Source of the DNA: JAIBAC01 sp046331095
GTDB lineage: Bacteria; Actinomycetota; Acidimicrobiia; UBA2766
Length of the DNA: 64,000 bases
Assembly (NCBI GenBank): GCA_046331095.1
Contig: JAXLRM010000007.1
Span: 1-64,000 of the forward strand
Reading direction: 5' to 3'
Shown: in pieces, positions 24,861 to 33,163 of the stretch
Layout: every line of letters starts with the position of its first letter
Numbering within the stretch: the first letter of the stretch is position 1
Made by a program: the position numbers and the translations under genes
Notes under the pieces: generated by a model
What the model was told of the DNA's origin: nothing
The model's database searches: none
Seen by the model: only the letters and a program-made list of their open reading frames with translations

Positions 24861-26633
24861 ATGATCACCCCTACGCGCCGCTCCGGCAGCGATCCGATCG
24901 GAGCACTGGAATCGGAGCTCGCCAGGGTGCTTGCCGCCGAGTTGGGTGTCGGTGTCGACATTGTCGCCGCCCTCGTCGCACCGCCGTCGCGTTCGGAGAT
25001 GGGCGACGCGGCGATCGCCTGTCACAGGCTCGCGAAGCTGGCGACAGGGACCCCGCCCGAGATCGCGCAGCGACTGGCGGCAGCGGCGGTGGACATGGAG
25101 GGAGTGGGGGTTGCCGAGGCCGTAGGCCCGTTCCTCAACGTGAGGTGGGACCCCGCGACCGTGGCGCGTCTGGTACTCGACGAGGTGGTAGCTGCAGCGG
25201 CTCGTCCCGCCGGGCTCGTGGGGGGCGACGAGGGCGCGGGGACCACGTGGGTCGTCGACTTCAGCTCCCCAAACGCCGCGCGGAAGCTCGGATTCCACCA
25301 CCTGCGCGGCACGGCGCTCGGCGCGTCTCTAGCACGGCTCTACGAGGCACGTGGCCACCGCGTCGTGCGTCTCAACCACCTGGGGGACTACGGCCACAAC
25401 ATCGCGCTGCTGCTACACAAGATCGAGGAGACCGGCGAGGCCGATGCCGGTGTCCTCGGACCCGAGCGCCTGCAGGCCCTCTACGTCGAGGCGAACGAGG
25501 ACGAGGCATCGAGGCCCGAGGAGGTCGGCGCCGCGTCCGCAGACTGGCTTGGCCGCCTCAACGACGGCGACCCCACGGCACGGCGCCGCTGGCAACTCAT
25601 CGTGGACGCGACCACCGGTTCGCTCGAGGACACCTACGCCCGCCTCGGCATCCGCTTCGACGAGTACCGCGGGGAGAGCCGCTATGGCGGGGCCGCGATC
25701 GAGGTGTCGAGAGAGCTCGTCGACGCGGACGTGGCAGAGGTCGACCCCGACGGCGGCGCGGTATTCGTCCCGCCCGTGGACGGCCACCAGGCGGTCGTCC
25801 TCGTGACAGGCCGTGGAGCTTCGACCTACGAGAGCCGCGATGCGGCAGCGGCGATCGAGCGCCGGCGTGACTTCGGCTTCGACCGGTGTGTGTACCTGAC
25901 CGACATGGGCCAGGGCGGCCGCTTCGGTGCTGTGTTCGCCGCCTTGGCCCGCGCCGGCTACGAGTGGGCGACGACGTGCGAGCACGTCGGCTTCGGGCAG
26001 ATGCGCCTGGGAGGCCAGAAGGCCAAGACCCGTGAGGGCAGGGTCGTGAGCCTCGACGAGGTGCTCGACGAGGCCGTCGAGCGCGCCAGGACCGAGATCG
26101 CCGAACGCAGCGAGGGCCCCGACGACCCGATTGGTGTCGCCGAGATGGTCGGCGTCGGCGCCGTCCTCTTCGGCCAGTGCCGCATGAGACGCGCCGCTGA
26201 CTTCGAGTTCGACCTCGACGAGGCGGTGCAGTTCAAGGGCGAGACCGGGCCCCGGATCCAGTACGCCTACGCCCGGATCGCGTCGATCATGACCAAGGGC
26301 GGCACCACGATTGCTTCTGCGCTGGGGGACGGGGACCCGGCGGTGCTCGGCCATCCGGCCGAGACGCAGGTCCTCCTCGCGATCGGCGGCCTCGGGCCCG
26401 CAGCGCTCAAGGCTTACGAGGCCGACGACCCCTCTTACCTGTGCGACGGCCTCGTCGCCGTGGCCGACGCTTGGGCGAGCTACCAGAACGCCGGCCGCGA
26501 CGACCCGGACCTGCGCGTACTGTCGGAGGACGATACGCTGCGTCGCGCCCGGCTGAGGCTTGCCGCTGCGACGGCGGTTGCCGTCCGTGACGGGCTCGCC
26601 GTCGTGGGCGTCGGCGTGCCTGAACGGATGTGA
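24861..26633 (+). CDS. argS: Arginyl-tRNA synthetase, divergent
   Basis: This 590-residue class I synthetase-like protein has an N-terminal tRNA D-loop-binding domain (1-110), a catalytic domain starting VVDFSSPNAARKLGFHHLRG, the core RLNHLGDYGHNIALLLHKIE, the KMSK-equivalent KAKTREGRVVSLDEVLDEA, and a C-terminal DALR anticodon-binding domain (YAYARIASIMTKGG). The HIGH signature, normally HVGH in ArgRS, reads GFHH. The first His and the Gly are missing while the surroundings are conserved. It may be the organism's only ArgRS with an adapted motif, or a paralogue with altered activity. The ATG at 24861 has no clear ribosome-binding site. Confidence 0.82.
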   Translation: MITPTRRSGSDPIGALESELARVLAAELGVGVDIVAALVAPPSRSEMGDAAIACHRLAKLATGTPPEIAQRLAAAAVDMEGVGVAEAVGPFLNVRWDPATVARLVLDEVVAAAARPAGLVGGDEGAGTTWVVDFSSPNAARKLGFHHLRGTALGASLARLYEARGHRVVRLNHLGDYGHNIALLLHKIEETGEADAGVLGPERLQALYVEANEDEASRPEEVGAASADWLGRLNDGDPTARRRWQLIVDATTGSLEDTYARLGIRFDEYRGESRYGGAAIEVSRELVDADVAEVDPDGGAVFVPPVDGHQAVVLVTGRGASTYESRDAAAAIERRRDFGFDRCVYLTDMGQGGRFGAVFAALARAGYEWATTCEHVGFGQMRLGGQKAKTREGRVVSLDEVLDEAVERARTEIAERSEGPDDPIGVAEMVGVGAVLFGQCRMRRAADFEFDLDEAVQFKGETGPRIQYAYARIASIMTKGGTTIASALGDGDPAVLGHPAETQVLLAIGGLGPAALKAYEADDPSYLCDGLVAVADAWASYQNAGRDDPDLRVLSEDDTLRRARLRLAAATAVAVRDGLAVVGVGVPERM

Positions 26634-26659
26634 CGGGCCGAGCGAGTGATCACCCGACG

Positions 26660-27562
26660 ATGACCGATCCGACCCCAGCCCCGACTCCCTACGTGCCTGC
26701 GCATTGCTACCGGCACCCCGGTCGCGAAGCCGCCGTCACGTGCGGCGGCTGCGGGCGGCCGGTCTGTCCCGACTGCATGGTGGACGCAAGGGGCGGGTTC
26801 GTCTGCCCCGAATGCGTGCGGAGCTCCGGCAAGCCGGTCGCGGCATACGCACCTTCGGTGCCCCAGGCACGCGGGCCGGCGGTACGGCAGGCACCTTGGC
26901 GCGTGGCCGGATCGGGCGGGGTCTCGGTCACCGTCGTGCTGATCGCCCTCAACGTCGCCGTGTTCCTCGCGACGTTCAACAACGACTCGGCAGCCGTCGA
27001 TTGGGGCCTGTTCTGGGGCCTCCGCGTGCGCGGGGTTATCCATCCCGATCTGGGCGGCGTGAGCGCCGGGGAGTACTGGCGTTTCGTGACGTCGATGTTC
27101 GTCCACGGCGGTATCGCACACGTTGGGATGAACATGCTCGCCCTCTACATCTTCGGCACGCAGATGGAGCGCATCGTGGGGCGGGTGTGGTTCCTGGGGC
27201 TGTACCTCACGGCGGGCCTTGCCGCCGGGGCTTCGTTCATCCTGCTGTCACCGTCGGTACCGGCGGTCGGCGCGTCGGGAGCGATCTTCGGCCTCTTCGG
27301 CGCCATGCTCGCCTTGATCATCGCCCGCAGGCACACGCCCGAGGGTCGTACGATGCTGCAGCAGTTCATCGGGCTGCTGATCGTCAACCTGCTCTTCAGT
27401 TTGATGCCGGGGATCGCGTGGCAGGCGCACCTCGGCGGATTCGTCGTCGGCTTGCTTCTCGGCTGGGTGCTCGACCACACCGACAACCTCGCCCTCCGTC
27501 TCGCGCCGTTCGCCGCCGTCATCGCTGCCACGGCCTACGTCGCCGTCACCGGACCCCTCTGA
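26660..27562 (+). CDS. Rhomboid-family intramembrane serine protease with N-terminal zinc finger
   Basis: This 300-residue protein combines a B-box-like zinc finger (CYRHPGREAAVTCGGCGRPV, then CPDC and CPEC) with a rhomboid domain of about six helices. Catalytic Ser sits in VGASGAIFGLFGA, catalytic His in WQAHLGGFVVG, and the oxyanion Asn in HVGMNMLALYIFG. Rhomboids cut membrane proteins within the bilayer; the substrate is unknown. A GTG at 26630 overlapping the argS stop is an alternative start. The ATG at 26660 begins the conserved part. Confidence 0.88.
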   Translation: MTDPTPAPTPYVPAHCYRHPGREAAVTCGGCGRPVCPDCMVDARGGFVCPECVRSSGKPVAAYAPSVPQARGPAVRQAPWRVAGSGGVSVTVVLIALNVAVFLATFNNDSAAVDWGLFWGLRVRGVIHPDLGGVSAGEYWRFVTSMFVHGGIAHVGMNMLALYIFGTQMERIVGRVWFLGLYLTAGLAAGASFILLSPSVPAVGASGAIFGLFGAMLALIIARRHTPEGRTMLQQFIGLLIVNLLFSLMPGIAWQAHLGGFVVGLLLGWVLDHTDNLALRLAPFAAVIAATAYVAVTGPL

Positions 27563-27569
27563 GCAATCG

Positions 27570-27616
27570 ACGTGCGCGTGTGGGTGACCAGGGGGTGGTG
27601 CGCTACGCGCGCACGT
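27570..27616. terminator. Inverted repeat between convergent genes, candidate bidirectional terminator
   Basis: A perfect 9-bp inverted repeat, ACGTGCGCG (27570-27578) and CGCGCACGT (27608-27616), encloses a 29-base loop. It lies in the 69-bp gap between the convergent rhomboid and Cpa genes. There is no T-tract, as often in high-GC actinobacteria. Confidence 0.5.
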
Positions 27617-27631
27617 TGGGTTCGGAGTCGG

Positions 27632-29836
27632 TCACTGGGAGCGGAAGTCGCGGAGGCGCGCGACGACGCCGGGATCGACGCTGGGCCGCATCCTGGATCC
27701 GGCCAGCTCGAAGTCCTCGACCGAGATCCGTGCCACCTGCGGGTCGCGGTGCAGCGCGGCATAGCCGGCCTCGCGGCACAGGGCAGCGAGGTCGGCTGCC
27801 GAGAACCCCTCGGCGCGTGATGCGATGCCGGCGAGATCGACGCCGTTGCCGAGGGGCATGGAACGGCACGCCGCCACGAGGATCTCGGTGCGGGCAGCCG
27901 CGTCGGGGAGTTCGACGAACACGTGCCGTTCCAACCTCCCTGGTCGCAGGAGCGCCGGGTCGACGAGATCGGGCCGGTTCGTAGCCGCCACCACGGCGAC
28001 GCCCCGCATCGGTTCGATACCGTCGATCTCGGTCAGTAGTGCCGCCACGACCCTGTCGGTCACCCCCGAGTCCGTGGACGCTCCTCGCACGGGCGCGAGC
28101 GCGTCGATCTCGTCGAGGAACACGATCGCGGGAGCCGCCGCGCGGGCGCGACGGAACACATCGCGGACCCCGGCCTCGGATTCGCCGACCCACTTCGAGA
28201 GGAGCTCGGCGCCCTTCACCGCCAGTAGGTTCGCCTCGGCCTCGCCTGCGAGCGCCCGCACGACGAACGTCTTCCCGCACCCCGGCGGGCCGTACAGGAG
28301 GACACCGCGAGGCGGGCTCAACCCGAGGCGGGCGAACGTGTCGGGGAATCGCACCGGCCACATCACGGACTCGGTCAGGGCTTGCTTCAGCTCCACGGCG
28401 TCGCCGACGTCCGCCCACGTGACCGCGCCCGTGTCGACGTGCGCGCCACCCATGGTCGAAGGCCGCACGTGGTCGAGAGCGGTCGCGAAGTCCGTCGCCG
28501 TCACCTGCGCCACGAGCTCTGCGGTGGCGGGTGCGGTCGCCGCGGACCGGAGCCGCCCGGCAGCCGTGAGGCCTGCCTGACGGCACAGGCGGTGCAGGTC
28601 CGCGCCGGCGAACCCGGGGGTGCGGGCGGAGATCGCGCCGAGATCGACGTCCGCGGCGAGGGGCAGCGCGCGGGTGTGGACCTCGAGGATTCGACGACGG
28701 ACGTCACGGTCGGGGAGAGGCACGTCGATGCGCCGCTCGAGGCGGCCCTCCGCGAACAGGGCGGGATCACACGCCTCCGGCACTGCCGTGGTCGCGACCA
28801 CGAAGAACCCCGTGCCCCCCGCCGCGTCGAGGGCACGCAGAAGGGCGGCAGAGGTCGCCGTGGCTTCCTCGGGGTCGGCCGGGCAGACGACGTCGACGTC
28901 TTCGAGGACGAGCACGATCGGTCTTGTCGGCGTCGCGAACGCATCCTCCACCGCTGCCGTGGCCGCCTTGGCGTCCTGGCGGCCGAGATCGAGGCCCGAG
29001 AGCGTTCGTGCCGTGACCTCGAGCTCCGTCGCGAGGGAACGGGCCATGCTCGCCTTACCGCAGCCGACCGGGCCCTGCAAGAGCACGCCTCGCGGGGGTG
29101 CCACTCCGAGACCGTCGAGAAGGGCGCTGTTGCCGAAGGCCAGTTCCATGAGTTCGCGCAGCTCGGCCCGCTGGGTGTCGAGACCTACGAGCTCGCCGGG
29201 CTCCACCACGGTGGCGGGCCCGGCGGCAGGGACGTCGCCGGTCCACTCCAGGCGGGTGGAGGGGACGATCGTCACGACCCCACCCGGGTCCGTCGCACGA
29301 ACCTCGACGCGCAGGGAGCGCCATGCCGGCCCGATGCAATCGCGCAACCTGCGCATCTCCTCGGCGGCGTTCTGGGAGAAGGCCTGGGTGAAGTCCTGGG
29401 GGAGGAGCGACTCGCGCTCGCCCGTTACGACGGCCTTTCCCAGGAGCGCCGCCCGCAGCGCCGTGGCAGGTAGCTCCACCCGTTCGAGGGCACGCAAGGT
29501 GACCGATGCGGCGGGCACCGGCCGTACCGGTGCGATCACAACACGGTCTCCGCTGGTCACCTCGAGGTTCTCGGCGAGGAGCGTGTCGATCACGCAGGTG
29601 TTGCGCGCCGCCTGCCAGTCGAGGTGGCCTGCGAGCGCGGCGGCGCGACCGCCGCTGTCGCCGCTCAACTCGACGGGTTCCCAGGCGCGGACACCGAGGA
29701 GAGCCATCGCCTCGGGATGGATCCGACAGACATCGCGCCCGGCGTCGACCCCGTCGACGACTTCGGCCACGAACGCGAAGCGCCGCGGCCCCAGCGGGCT
29801 GTTGCTGCCGGCGGGGGTGCCTGTGCTGTCAGCCAA
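27632..29836 (-). CDS. cpa: Cdc48-like AAA ATPase of actinobacteria (Cpa)
   Basis: This 734-residue tandem AAA+ ATPase is of p97/Cdc48 type. The N-terminal double-psi-barrel-like domain (18-110) is followed by D1 (about 215-440) and D2 (about 475-715). D2 has intact Walker A GPPGCGKTF, Walker B IVFLDEIDAL and arginine fingers (RPGRLERHVF). In D1 Walker A reads GPVGCGKAS and Walker B VLVLEDVDVV, so the Thr and the Asp-Glu order are altered. Actinobacterial Cpa proteins bind the 20S proteasome. With bpa 4 kb away, this supports a proteasome system. The start is a TTG at 29836. It is divergent from the thiolase gene. Confidence 0.85.
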   Translation of the reverse strand: MADSTGTPAGSNSPLGPRRFAFVAEVVDGVDAGRDVCRIHPEAMALLGVRAWEPVELSGDSGGRAAALAGHLDWQAARNTCVIDTLLAENLEVTSGDRVVIAPVRPVPAASVTLRALERVELPATALRAALLGKAVVTGERESLLPQDFTQAFSQNAAEEMRRLRDCIGPAWRSLRVEVRATDPGGVVTIVPSTRLEWTGDVPAAGPATVVEPGELVGLDTQRAELRELMELAFGNSALLDGLGVAPPRGVLLQGPVGCGKASMARSLATELEVTARTLSGLDLGRQDAKAATAAVEDAFATPTRPIVLVLEDVDVVCPADPEEATATSAALLRALDAAGGTGFFVVATTAVPEACDPALFAEGRLERRIDVPLPDRDVRRRILEVHTRALPLAADVDLGAISARTPGFAGADLHRLCRQAGLTAAGRLRSAATAPATAELVAQVTATDFATALDHVRPSTMGGAHVDTGAVTWADVGDAVELKQALTESVMWPVRFPDTFARLGLSPPRGVLLYGPPGCGKTFVVRALAGEAEANLLAVKGAELLSKWVGESEAGVRDVFRRARAAAPAIVFLDEIDALAPVRGASTDSGVTDRVVAALLTEIDGIEPMRGVAVVAATNRPDLVDPALLRPGRLERHVFVELPDAAARTEILVAACRSMPLGNGVDLAGIASRAEGFSAADLAALCREAGYAALHRDPQVARISVEDFELAGSRMRPSVDPGVVARLRDFRSQ

Positions 29837-29944
29837 TCGGTTGACCCTGGACGAGCATGGCCTTTACGCTCAACCCCCTGCTGACCGGGGAGTCAGCAAC
29901 GGCGGGGGCCGGGGGTCCCCCCGTCTCCTGGAAGGAGAGGCTAC

Positions 29945-31141
29945 ATGCGTGAAGCCGTCATAGTCGACGCGGTCCGGACCCCGCTCGGGCGTGGGAAGGA
30001 CACCGGCAGGTTGCACGGCTGGCACGCCGTCGAGCTCGGCGCGGTGCCACTGCGCGCGCTCGTCGAGCGCACCGGCATCGACCCCGGCGTGGTCGACGAT
30101 GTCGTGTTCGGCTGTGTGATGCAGACCGGCGAGCAGGCAATCAACGTCGGGCGCAACGCGGCGCTGACCGCCGGGTACCCCGAATCCGTCCCGGCCACGA
30201 CCGTGGACCGCCAGTGCGGCTCGTCCCAGCAGGCGGCACACTTCGCGGCCCAGGGCGTGATCGCCGGCGCATACGACGTCGTGGTCGCCGGTGGCGTCGA
30301 GTCCATGAGCCGCGTGCCCATGGGCGTCACCGTCATGCAGGGCCCGGGTATCCCCATGGGTCCGACGATGATCAAGATGTACTCCGAGAAGAACCTCTAC
30401 GGCAGGGGCGGGATCGTGCCCCAGGGCACGAGCGCCGAGATCATCGCCGAGAAGTGGGGGATCGGCCGCGAGGAGCTCGACGAGCTCAGCCTCGAGTCGC
30501 ACACGCGTGCGGCCCGCGCTACCGAGGAAGGCCGCTTCGAGAACGAGATCGTCCCGCTCGAGGTCCGTGGCCCCGACGGCGAGCCGACCGGCGAGACGAT
30601 GTCGACCGACGAGGGTATCCGCGCTGATACGACACTCGACAAGCTCGGGTCGTTGAGGCCGAGCTTCGACGCCAACGGCGTGATCACGGCCGGGAACTCG
30701 AGCCAGATCACCGATGGTGCCTCGGCGATGCTGATCATGGAACGCGCCGTTGCCGAGGGCCTCGGCCTGCGTCCTCGAGCGCGCTTTCACACGTTCGCGG
30801 TCGCCGGCGTGGATCCGGTGATCATGCTCACGGGGCCGATCCCGGCGACGGAGAAGGCACTCGAGCGGTCCGGACTCGGCATCGACGACATCGACGTCGT
30901 CGAGATCAACGAGGCGTTCGCCCCGGTGGTCGCGGCATGGCGACGCGAGTTCAACGCCGACATGTCCAAGGTCAACCCCAACGGCGGCGCCATCGCGCTG
31001 GGCCATCCCCTCGGGGCCTCGGGCGGCCGCCTCATGGCGACGCTGCTCAACGAGCTCGAGCGCACCGGCGGACGCTACGGCCTCCAAACCATGTGCGAGG
31101 GCGGCGGCATGGCCAACGCCACCATCATCGAACGCCTCTGA
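29945..31141 (+). CDS. Acetyl-CoA C-acetyltransferase (thiolase)
   Basis: This 398-residue thiolase joins or cleaves acyl-CoAs in beta-oxidation or acetoacetyl-CoA synthesis. The nucleophilic Cys is in TTVDRQCGSSQQAAHF at about residue 90, the His in NPNGGAIALGHPLGASGGR near 350, and the second Cys in TMCEGGGMANATII near 385. The start is set by a strong GGAAGGAG site before ATG 29945. It stands alone, upstream of two hairpin-forming 64-bp repeats. Confidence 0.93.
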   Translation: MREAVIVDAVRTPLGRGKDTGRLHGWHAVELGAVPLRALVERTGIDPGVVDDVVFGCVMQTGEQAINVGRNAALTAGYPESVPATTVDRQCGSSQQAAHFAAQGVIAGAYDVVVAGGVESMSRVPMGVTVMQGPGIPMGPTMIKMYSEKNLYGRGGIVPQGTSAEIIAEKWGIGREELDELSLESHTRAARATEEGRFENEIVPLEVRGPDGEPTGETMSTDEGIRADTTLDKLGSLRPSFDANGVITAGNSSQITDGASAMLIMERAVAEGLGLRPRARFHTFAVAGVDPVIMLTGPIPATEKALERSGLGIDDIDVVEINEAFAPVVAAWRREFNADMSKVNPNGGAIALGHPLGASGGRLMATLLNELERTGGRYGLQTMCEGGGMANATIIERL

Positions 31142-31156
31142 GCCCCCAACCCTCCT

Positions 31157-31280
31157 CGAAACGCGGGTGGTGTGTCGCGCTGGCGGGTCGGTCCGCCCGC
31201 GTTTGGGTGGGGTGGGTCCCCGAATCGCGGGTGGTGTGTCGCGCTGGCGGGTCGTTCCGCCCGCGTTTGGGTGGGGTGGG
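31157..31280 (+). repeat. Two tandem 64-bp palindromic repeat units
   Basis: Units start at 31157 and 31221 and are nearly identical over about 60 bp. Each begins with a GCGGGTGGTGTGTCGCGCTG stretch. In the first unit AAACGCGGG and CCCGCGTTT form a 9-bp inverted repeat. The second keeps a 6-bp version (CGCGGG/CCCGCG). The array starts 16 bp after the thiolase stop and ends 17 bp before the next start. It could act as a terminator, but tandem identity suggests a dispersed repeat family. Confidence 0.85.
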
Positions 31281-31297
31281 GGACGTAGCATGTCGTG

Positions 31298-31606
31298 ATG
31301 GCGTGGCTCGGGCGCAACCCGGTATTCCTCATCATCGCCACCGCGGTGATGGTCGCCGTGGTGCTCAAGCTCGGCTTCATGGCCTTGCGCATGCTGGGCG
31401 CCCCGATCGAGGAGTCCTCGTCGCAACCGAAACGCACCGAGGATGTCGAGGAGTTCGACGTCCGCTACCGATGTGTCGTGTGCGGCTCCGAGGTGCGCCT
31501 CACGCGCCTCGCCGGGGAGGACGACGGCTTCGAGCCGCCCAGGCACTGTCGCGAGGACATGCAGCTCGTGGTGGAGGCGGAGGACCCGCGCGCCACCGAT
31601 GTCTGA
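31298..31606 (+). CDS. Small membrane-anchored zinc-ribbon-like protein
   Basis: This 102-residue protein has an N-terminal helix (NPVFLIIATAVMVAVVLKLG), an acidic linker and a soluble tail with CVVCGSEVRL and later PPRHCREDMQL. The C-x2-C...H-C spacing resembles a small zinc ribbon. It starts at ATG 31298; GTG 31295 directly precedes it. I do not recognise a named family. It precedes the crgA/sortase cluster and may belong to the envelope machinery. Confidence 0.65.
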   Translation: MAWLGRNPVFLIIATAVMVAVVLKLGFMALRMLGAPIEESSSQPKRTEDVEEFDVRYRCVVCGSEVRLTRLAGEDDGFEPPRHCREDMQLVVEAEDPRATDV

Positions 31607-31701
31607 ACACGAGCACGACCGCCACGGAGAGCGACTCCGGGATTACGGAGCGAATCCCCCCAAAAACAGACAAAACGCCAGCGAGAGATCACTCAGGGTG
31701 T

Positions 31702-31721
31702 CTATCCACAGGTGTGGATGA
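31702..31721. promoter_or_regulatory. Inverted pair of DnaA-box-like sequences
   Basis: CTATCCACA (31702-31710) and, on the other strand, TCATCCACA (31713-31721) face each other 2 bp apart. Each is one mismatch from TTATCCACA. The pair sits in the 189-bp gap between the zinc-ribbon gene and crgA, 21 kb from dnaA. The rest of that gap shows nothing else I can name. DnaA binding is inferred. Confidence 0.45.
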
Positions 31722-31795
31722 TGCTGTGAGTAATTGCATCTCGGGAATTCCACCACGCCGAGCGAGATATGGCGGGCGTGCCGACCAGAGGCCCC

Positions 31796-32017
31796 CTAAC
31801 GCATCCACATGGACGCGATGAAGCCGGCGAGGATGAGCACGAGCCCGGCACCGAGGAGCCAGTTCGACGGGTTCAAGACGAGGTAGTTGCCGATTATGAT
31901 CAGCACGCCCAGAGCGAAACAAGCAAGCACCAGGCCGACGTACCACTTGGACGACGGCGGGGCCTTCTTCGGCGGGGGTGGCGTGTACCGACTGCGTTTG
32001 GATTTGGAGACTGGCAC
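31796..32017 (-). CDS. crgA: Cell division protein CrgA
   Basis: This 73-residue two-helix membrane protein starts VPVSKSKRSRYTPPPPKK, with helices KWYVGLVLACFALGVLIIIG and WLLGAGLVLILAGFIASMWM. The short NYLVLNPSNW turn between helices is typical of the CrgA/Whip family. In actinobacteria CrgA interacts with FtsZ, FtsQ and penicillin-binding proteins to coordinate septation. The GTG at 32017 starts the conserved part. The frame stays open upstream without CrgA similarity. It is divergent from the sortase gene, near trpG and pknB, as in mycobacteria. Confidence 0.9.
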   Translation of the reverse strand: MPVSKSKRSRYTPPPPKKAPPSSKWYVGLVLACFALGVLIIIGNYLVLNPSNWLLGAGLVLILAGFIASMWMR

Positions 32018-32062
32018 GAGCCAGACGATAGCCCAGGTTCGAGACTCTCGGATCGTCCGGCG

Positions 32063-32887
32063 ATGACGACCACCGTTGACGAGTCGTCCAAGCCGCCCGA
32101 ATCGCGGACGAAGGACAAACCGCCACAGCCGCGTCGCCGCAGGCACCGCCCCGAGGGCGGCTGGCGTGTGGTCCACGTCCTCGGCTGGGTGCTGGTTTGG
32201 GTCGGCCTCGCTGTGCTCTGGTTCGCGGTCTACACCCTTTGGGGCACGAGGGCGCAGACCCAGGCGGCTCAACGCGAGCTCCAGGACCAACTCCAAGAGC
32301 GCATAGACCAGTTCGCGTCCATACAGGGCTCGACGGCCCCGACCCCGGAGGAACAGCAGCGCCTCTTGGCAACGGCGAGCGCCGACGTCGCCAAGGCGGG
32401 CCCCGTCGACGGCGTGGCCCGCATCCGCATACCCAAACTGGGCCTCTCGGCGGTGGTCGTGAACGGAACCGAGCGTGAGTCCCTCCAGCACGGCCCCGGC
32501 CTGTTCGACGTGTACCTGGACGACGGCGTCACCCCGGTTCCGGCAGCGCCGGGCAACACCACGATCGCAGGGCACCGCACGACGTTCGGGGCCGAGTTCA
32601 ACCGCATCGACGAGCTCGTGCCCGGCGACGACATCTTCCTCGACTCCGTGGCCGGCACCACGGCCTACACGGTGTCGGCCCAACAGGTCGTCGATCCGAT
32701 GGACACGTCGGTGGCGTTGCAGTTCGGCGACAGCCGTCTGACGCTGTCGACCTGCAACCCGAAGTTCTCCGCGCGCACGCGGCTGATCGTGACCGCGAAG
32801 ATGACCGCCGGCCCGTTCATGGGAATGCCGCCGCCGCCGGCGGACACCACGGCGCCGAATCCGGTGCTACCCGGAGGGGGTGGCTGA
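32063..32887 (+). CDS. Class E sortase
   Basis: This 274-residue membrane-anchored transpeptidase has a helix at about residues 36-58 and a sortase domain from about 115. Catalytic residues are His in TTIAGHRTTFG, Cys in LTLSTCNPKFS and Arg in ARTRLIVTAK. The TLSTCNP form is typical of class E, which attaches LAxTG-type surface proteins in high-GC actinobacteria. No obvious sortase substrate is encoded in the window. It overlaps the next small gene at TGATG. Confidence 0.9.
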   Translation: MTTTVDESSKPPESRTKDKPPQPRRRRHRPEGGWRVVHVLGWVLVWVGLAVLWFAVYTLWGTRAQTQAAQRELQDQLQERIDQFASIQGSTAPTPEEQQRLLATASADVAKAGPVDGVARIRIPKLGLSAVVVNGTERESLQHGPGLFDVYLDDGVTPVPAAPGNTTIAGHRTTFGAEFNRIDELVPGDDIFLDSVAGTTAYTVSAQQVVDPMDTSVALQFGDSRLTLSTCNPKFSARTRLIVTAKMTAGPFMGMPPPPADTTAPNPVLPGGGG

Positions 32888-33099
32888 TGGAATCCGAGGA
32901 CACCGAGGTGGTGGCGGACCCAGACGATCTGCTCGCGGCGCCCGAGGAGCACGATTCGCTTACGTTCTTCGAACGCGTGCTACCCGAATCCGCTCTCGGG
33001 CGCTGGGCCATCTACCTGGTGGTGGCGGCAGTCGTGGCCGCCGTCTTGTGGTTCTGGGTCTTCCCGCCGCTGCAGAACCTGTTGCCGGCCGGCTTCTGA
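32887..33099 (+). CDS. Small single-helix membrane protein
   Basis: This 70-residue protein has an acidic N-terminal half (ESEDTEVVADPDDLLAAPEE) and one C-terminal helix (WAIYLVVAAVVAAVLWFWVF). The ATG overlaps the sortase stop, so it is translationally coupled and probably works with or regulates the sortase. I do not recognise a family. Confidence 0.7.
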   Translation: MESEDTEVVADPDDLLAAPEEHDSLTFFERVLPESALGRWAIYLVVAAVVAAVLWFWVFPPLQNLLPAGF

Positions 33100-33163
33100 G
33101 GGCCTCCGGTGGCGGCGTTAACCTCGGGTCCGCGCCGAGGACGCTCACCTACACTGGCCGACC

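Noticed and set aside
28382..29473. Plus-strand frames opposite the Cpa gene
   Set aside because: The minus strand encodes a full tandem AAA ATPase with Walker motifs; plus-strand products are Arg/Gly-rich and motif-free.
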